Positions 63,119 to 64,000 of a stretch of DNA of 64,000 bases are shown here, piece after piece (the stretch's first letter is position 1; every line of letters starts with the position of its first letter). The notes below the pieces were generated by a model. It was not told the DNA's origin. It saw only the letters and a list, made by a program, of their open reading frames with translations, and ran no database searches. Origin of the DNA: Phycisphaerales bacterium (GTDB taxonomy: Bacteria; Planctomycetota; Phycisphaerae; Phycisphaerales; UBA1924); contig JAJDDC010000070.1 in the NCBI GenBank assembly GCA_029260515.1, positions 372,001-436,000 of the forward strand, written 5' to 3'. The position numbers and the translations under genes were made by a program.

Positions 63119-64000
63119 ATGACACGCCGCGCCGCCACCCTGGCCTTCACGCTCGCCGCCGTTGCGCTCGCCGCGCCCCACGCCGCCGCCCAGACCTTCG
63201 AGCGCGCGTTCGGCACGCCCGCCGCGACCGAACGAGCCAACTTCATCGCCCCCACCGCCTCGGGCGGGTACGTCATCACCGGGGGCGACTCGTCGGTGAA
63301 CGGCTTCAACGCCCCCTATGTCGCGCTCGTGGACGGCCTCGATTTCATCGCGTGGCAGCACATCTACTCGGGGCCCGGCGACCGCGTCGTCCACGACGTC
63401 CTCGAGGGCCCGGGCGGGAGCATCGTCTGCACCGTCGGCGCCGCCGAGACGCCCGGCTTCGGGCGTGGCATCTTCAAGCTCGACTCCAGCGGCCTCATCG
63501 TCTGGCGCACGCTCTACGAGGGCTCGAACATCCTCGCCGACATCAAGATGGACCGCGTCCCGGGCGGCGGCTACGTCTTCACCGGCGCGTACCGCCCCGC
63601 CGGCTCGGGCCCGACGCTCCCCATGCTCACACGCGTCGAAGAGAACGGCCTGCTCCTCTGGAACCGTATCTACGCGCACAACGTCCTCGGCAACAACCTC
63701 AACGCAAAGCTCGAAGACGTCCGCGCAGTCATCGACCGCGACGGCAAGCTCGCCTTCATCGCCTGCGGCACGGTCTCCACCGTCGGCGCCCCCAACGACG
63801 AGGGCCGCGCCCTCGTCATGCGCCTCACGTCCGACGGGAACGTCGACTGGGCTTACTCCTTCGGCTTCGCCGACAACACCCTCCTCGAGGCCATCAACCT
63901 CGACGTCGCACCCAACGACGACATCATCCTCGCCTGCAACGACCTGGGCGTCGGTATCGGCGACTCCGCCCTCATGCGCCTCGACGAGACCGGGAACTTC
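63119..64000 (+). CDS. Secreted delta-60-like repeat protein (3 of 3), partial
   Basis: 294 codons visible; the gene runs off the right edge. The ATG at 63119 has a strong CAGGAGGGG upstream. Signal peptide MTRRAATLAFTLAAVALAAPHAAAQ. The mature start TFERAFGTPAATERANFI matches the PYERAIGDPEEQ and PFETAIGTEG starts of the two paralogues. Propeller units are visible (RGIFKLDSSGLIVWRTLYEG, PMLTRVEENGLLLWNRIYA, LVMRLTSDGNVDWAYSFGF). A Cys-rich dockerin at the C-terminus is expected but not visible. Confidence 0.82.
   Translation, partial: MTRRAATLAFTLAAVALAAPHAAAQTFERAFGTPAATERANFIAPTASGGYVITGGDSSVNGFNAPYVALVDGLDFIAWQHIYSGPGDRVVHDVLEGPGGSIVCTVGAAETPGFGRGIFKLDSSGLIVWRTLYEGSNILADIKMDRVPGGGYVFTGAYRPAGSGPTLPMLTRVEENGLLLWNRIYAHNVLGNNLNAKLEDVRAVIDRDGKLAFIACGTVSTVGAPNDEGRALVMRLTSDGNVDWAYSFGFADNTLLEAINLDVAPNDDIILACNDLGVGIGDSALMRLDETGNF

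Overview
GC-rich (about 70 % by eye), gene-dense bacterial chromosome. The gene content points to a planctomycete, most likely the class Phycisphaerae. This is an inference from three things: large FG-GAP/ASPIC-UnbV secreted proteins that end in a 'GC-type' dockerin (two D/F-S-D-V-x-A-F segments and a terminal Gly/Pro-Cys), PEP-CTERM-like C-termini (V/T-P-x-P, hydrophobic helix, poly-Arg), and many genes with GTG/TTG starts and weak ribosome-binding sites. I recognise no rRNA, tRNA, CRISPR array, insertion sequence or prophage.

Layout. 1-2.2 kb (minus): mutM (cut by the window edge), tadA, tatC. 2.4-5.0 kb (plus): ECF sigma factor, membrane anti-sigma factor and secreted PDZ protein. 5.2-12.3 kb: MoxR ATPase, lysS, a secreted protein of unknown function, pyrE, a zinc-ribbon membrane protein, a compact flagellin and a PEP-CTERM-like protein. 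12.4-15.6 kb: sulfate activation and PAP recycling (sat, divergent from cysC-cysQ). 15.6-21.3 kb: three tandem FG-GAP/UnbV dockerin proteins. 21.5-23.3 kb: SLC13/RCK-type anion (possibly sulfate) transporter. 23.5-39.4 kb: a long one-directional exopolysaccharide locus with four glycosyltransferases, a formyltransferase-like enzyme, a PEP-CTERM-locus-type polysaccharide deacetylase, two sulfotransferases, three hexapeptide-repeat acyltransferases, a beta-propeller-like protein, a lipoprotein and two paralogous polymerase-like membrane proteins. 39.4-46 kb: a compositionally odd gene-free gap, a secreted coiled-coil protein, Mrp-type ATPase, a second PEP-CTERM-like protein, an AraC regulator and a fourth UnbV-type protein. 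46-54.5 kb: gmk, pyrB, a lipoprotein, ubiX, a Fic protein and dnaE. 54.8-64 kb: a third PEP-CTERM-like protein, small and large envelope proteins, a class IV aminotransferase and three tandem secreted 'delta-60-like' proteins with Cys-rich dockerins (the last cut by the window edge).

How the parts fit (inference). Sat and CysC make PAPS, the two sulfotransferases of the polysaccharide locus would use it, CysQ would remove the PAP formed, and the SLC13-type transporter could supply sulfate. The deacetylase is of the subfamily found with exosortase/PEP-CTERM systems, and three PEP-CTERM-like cargo proteins are encoded in the same window. Together this suggests a sulfated, acylated surface polysaccharide made alongside sorted surface proteins. 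No exosortase, flippase, priming transferase or Wza/Wzc export protein is seen here.

Two of the three PEP-CTERM-like genes share an upstream box and a purine-rich leader. Two related palindromic elements lie at 6.3 and 30.7 kb. The fic gene has an AT-rich promoter that looks leaderless and palindromic. All functions are read from sequence motifs; no searches were run.
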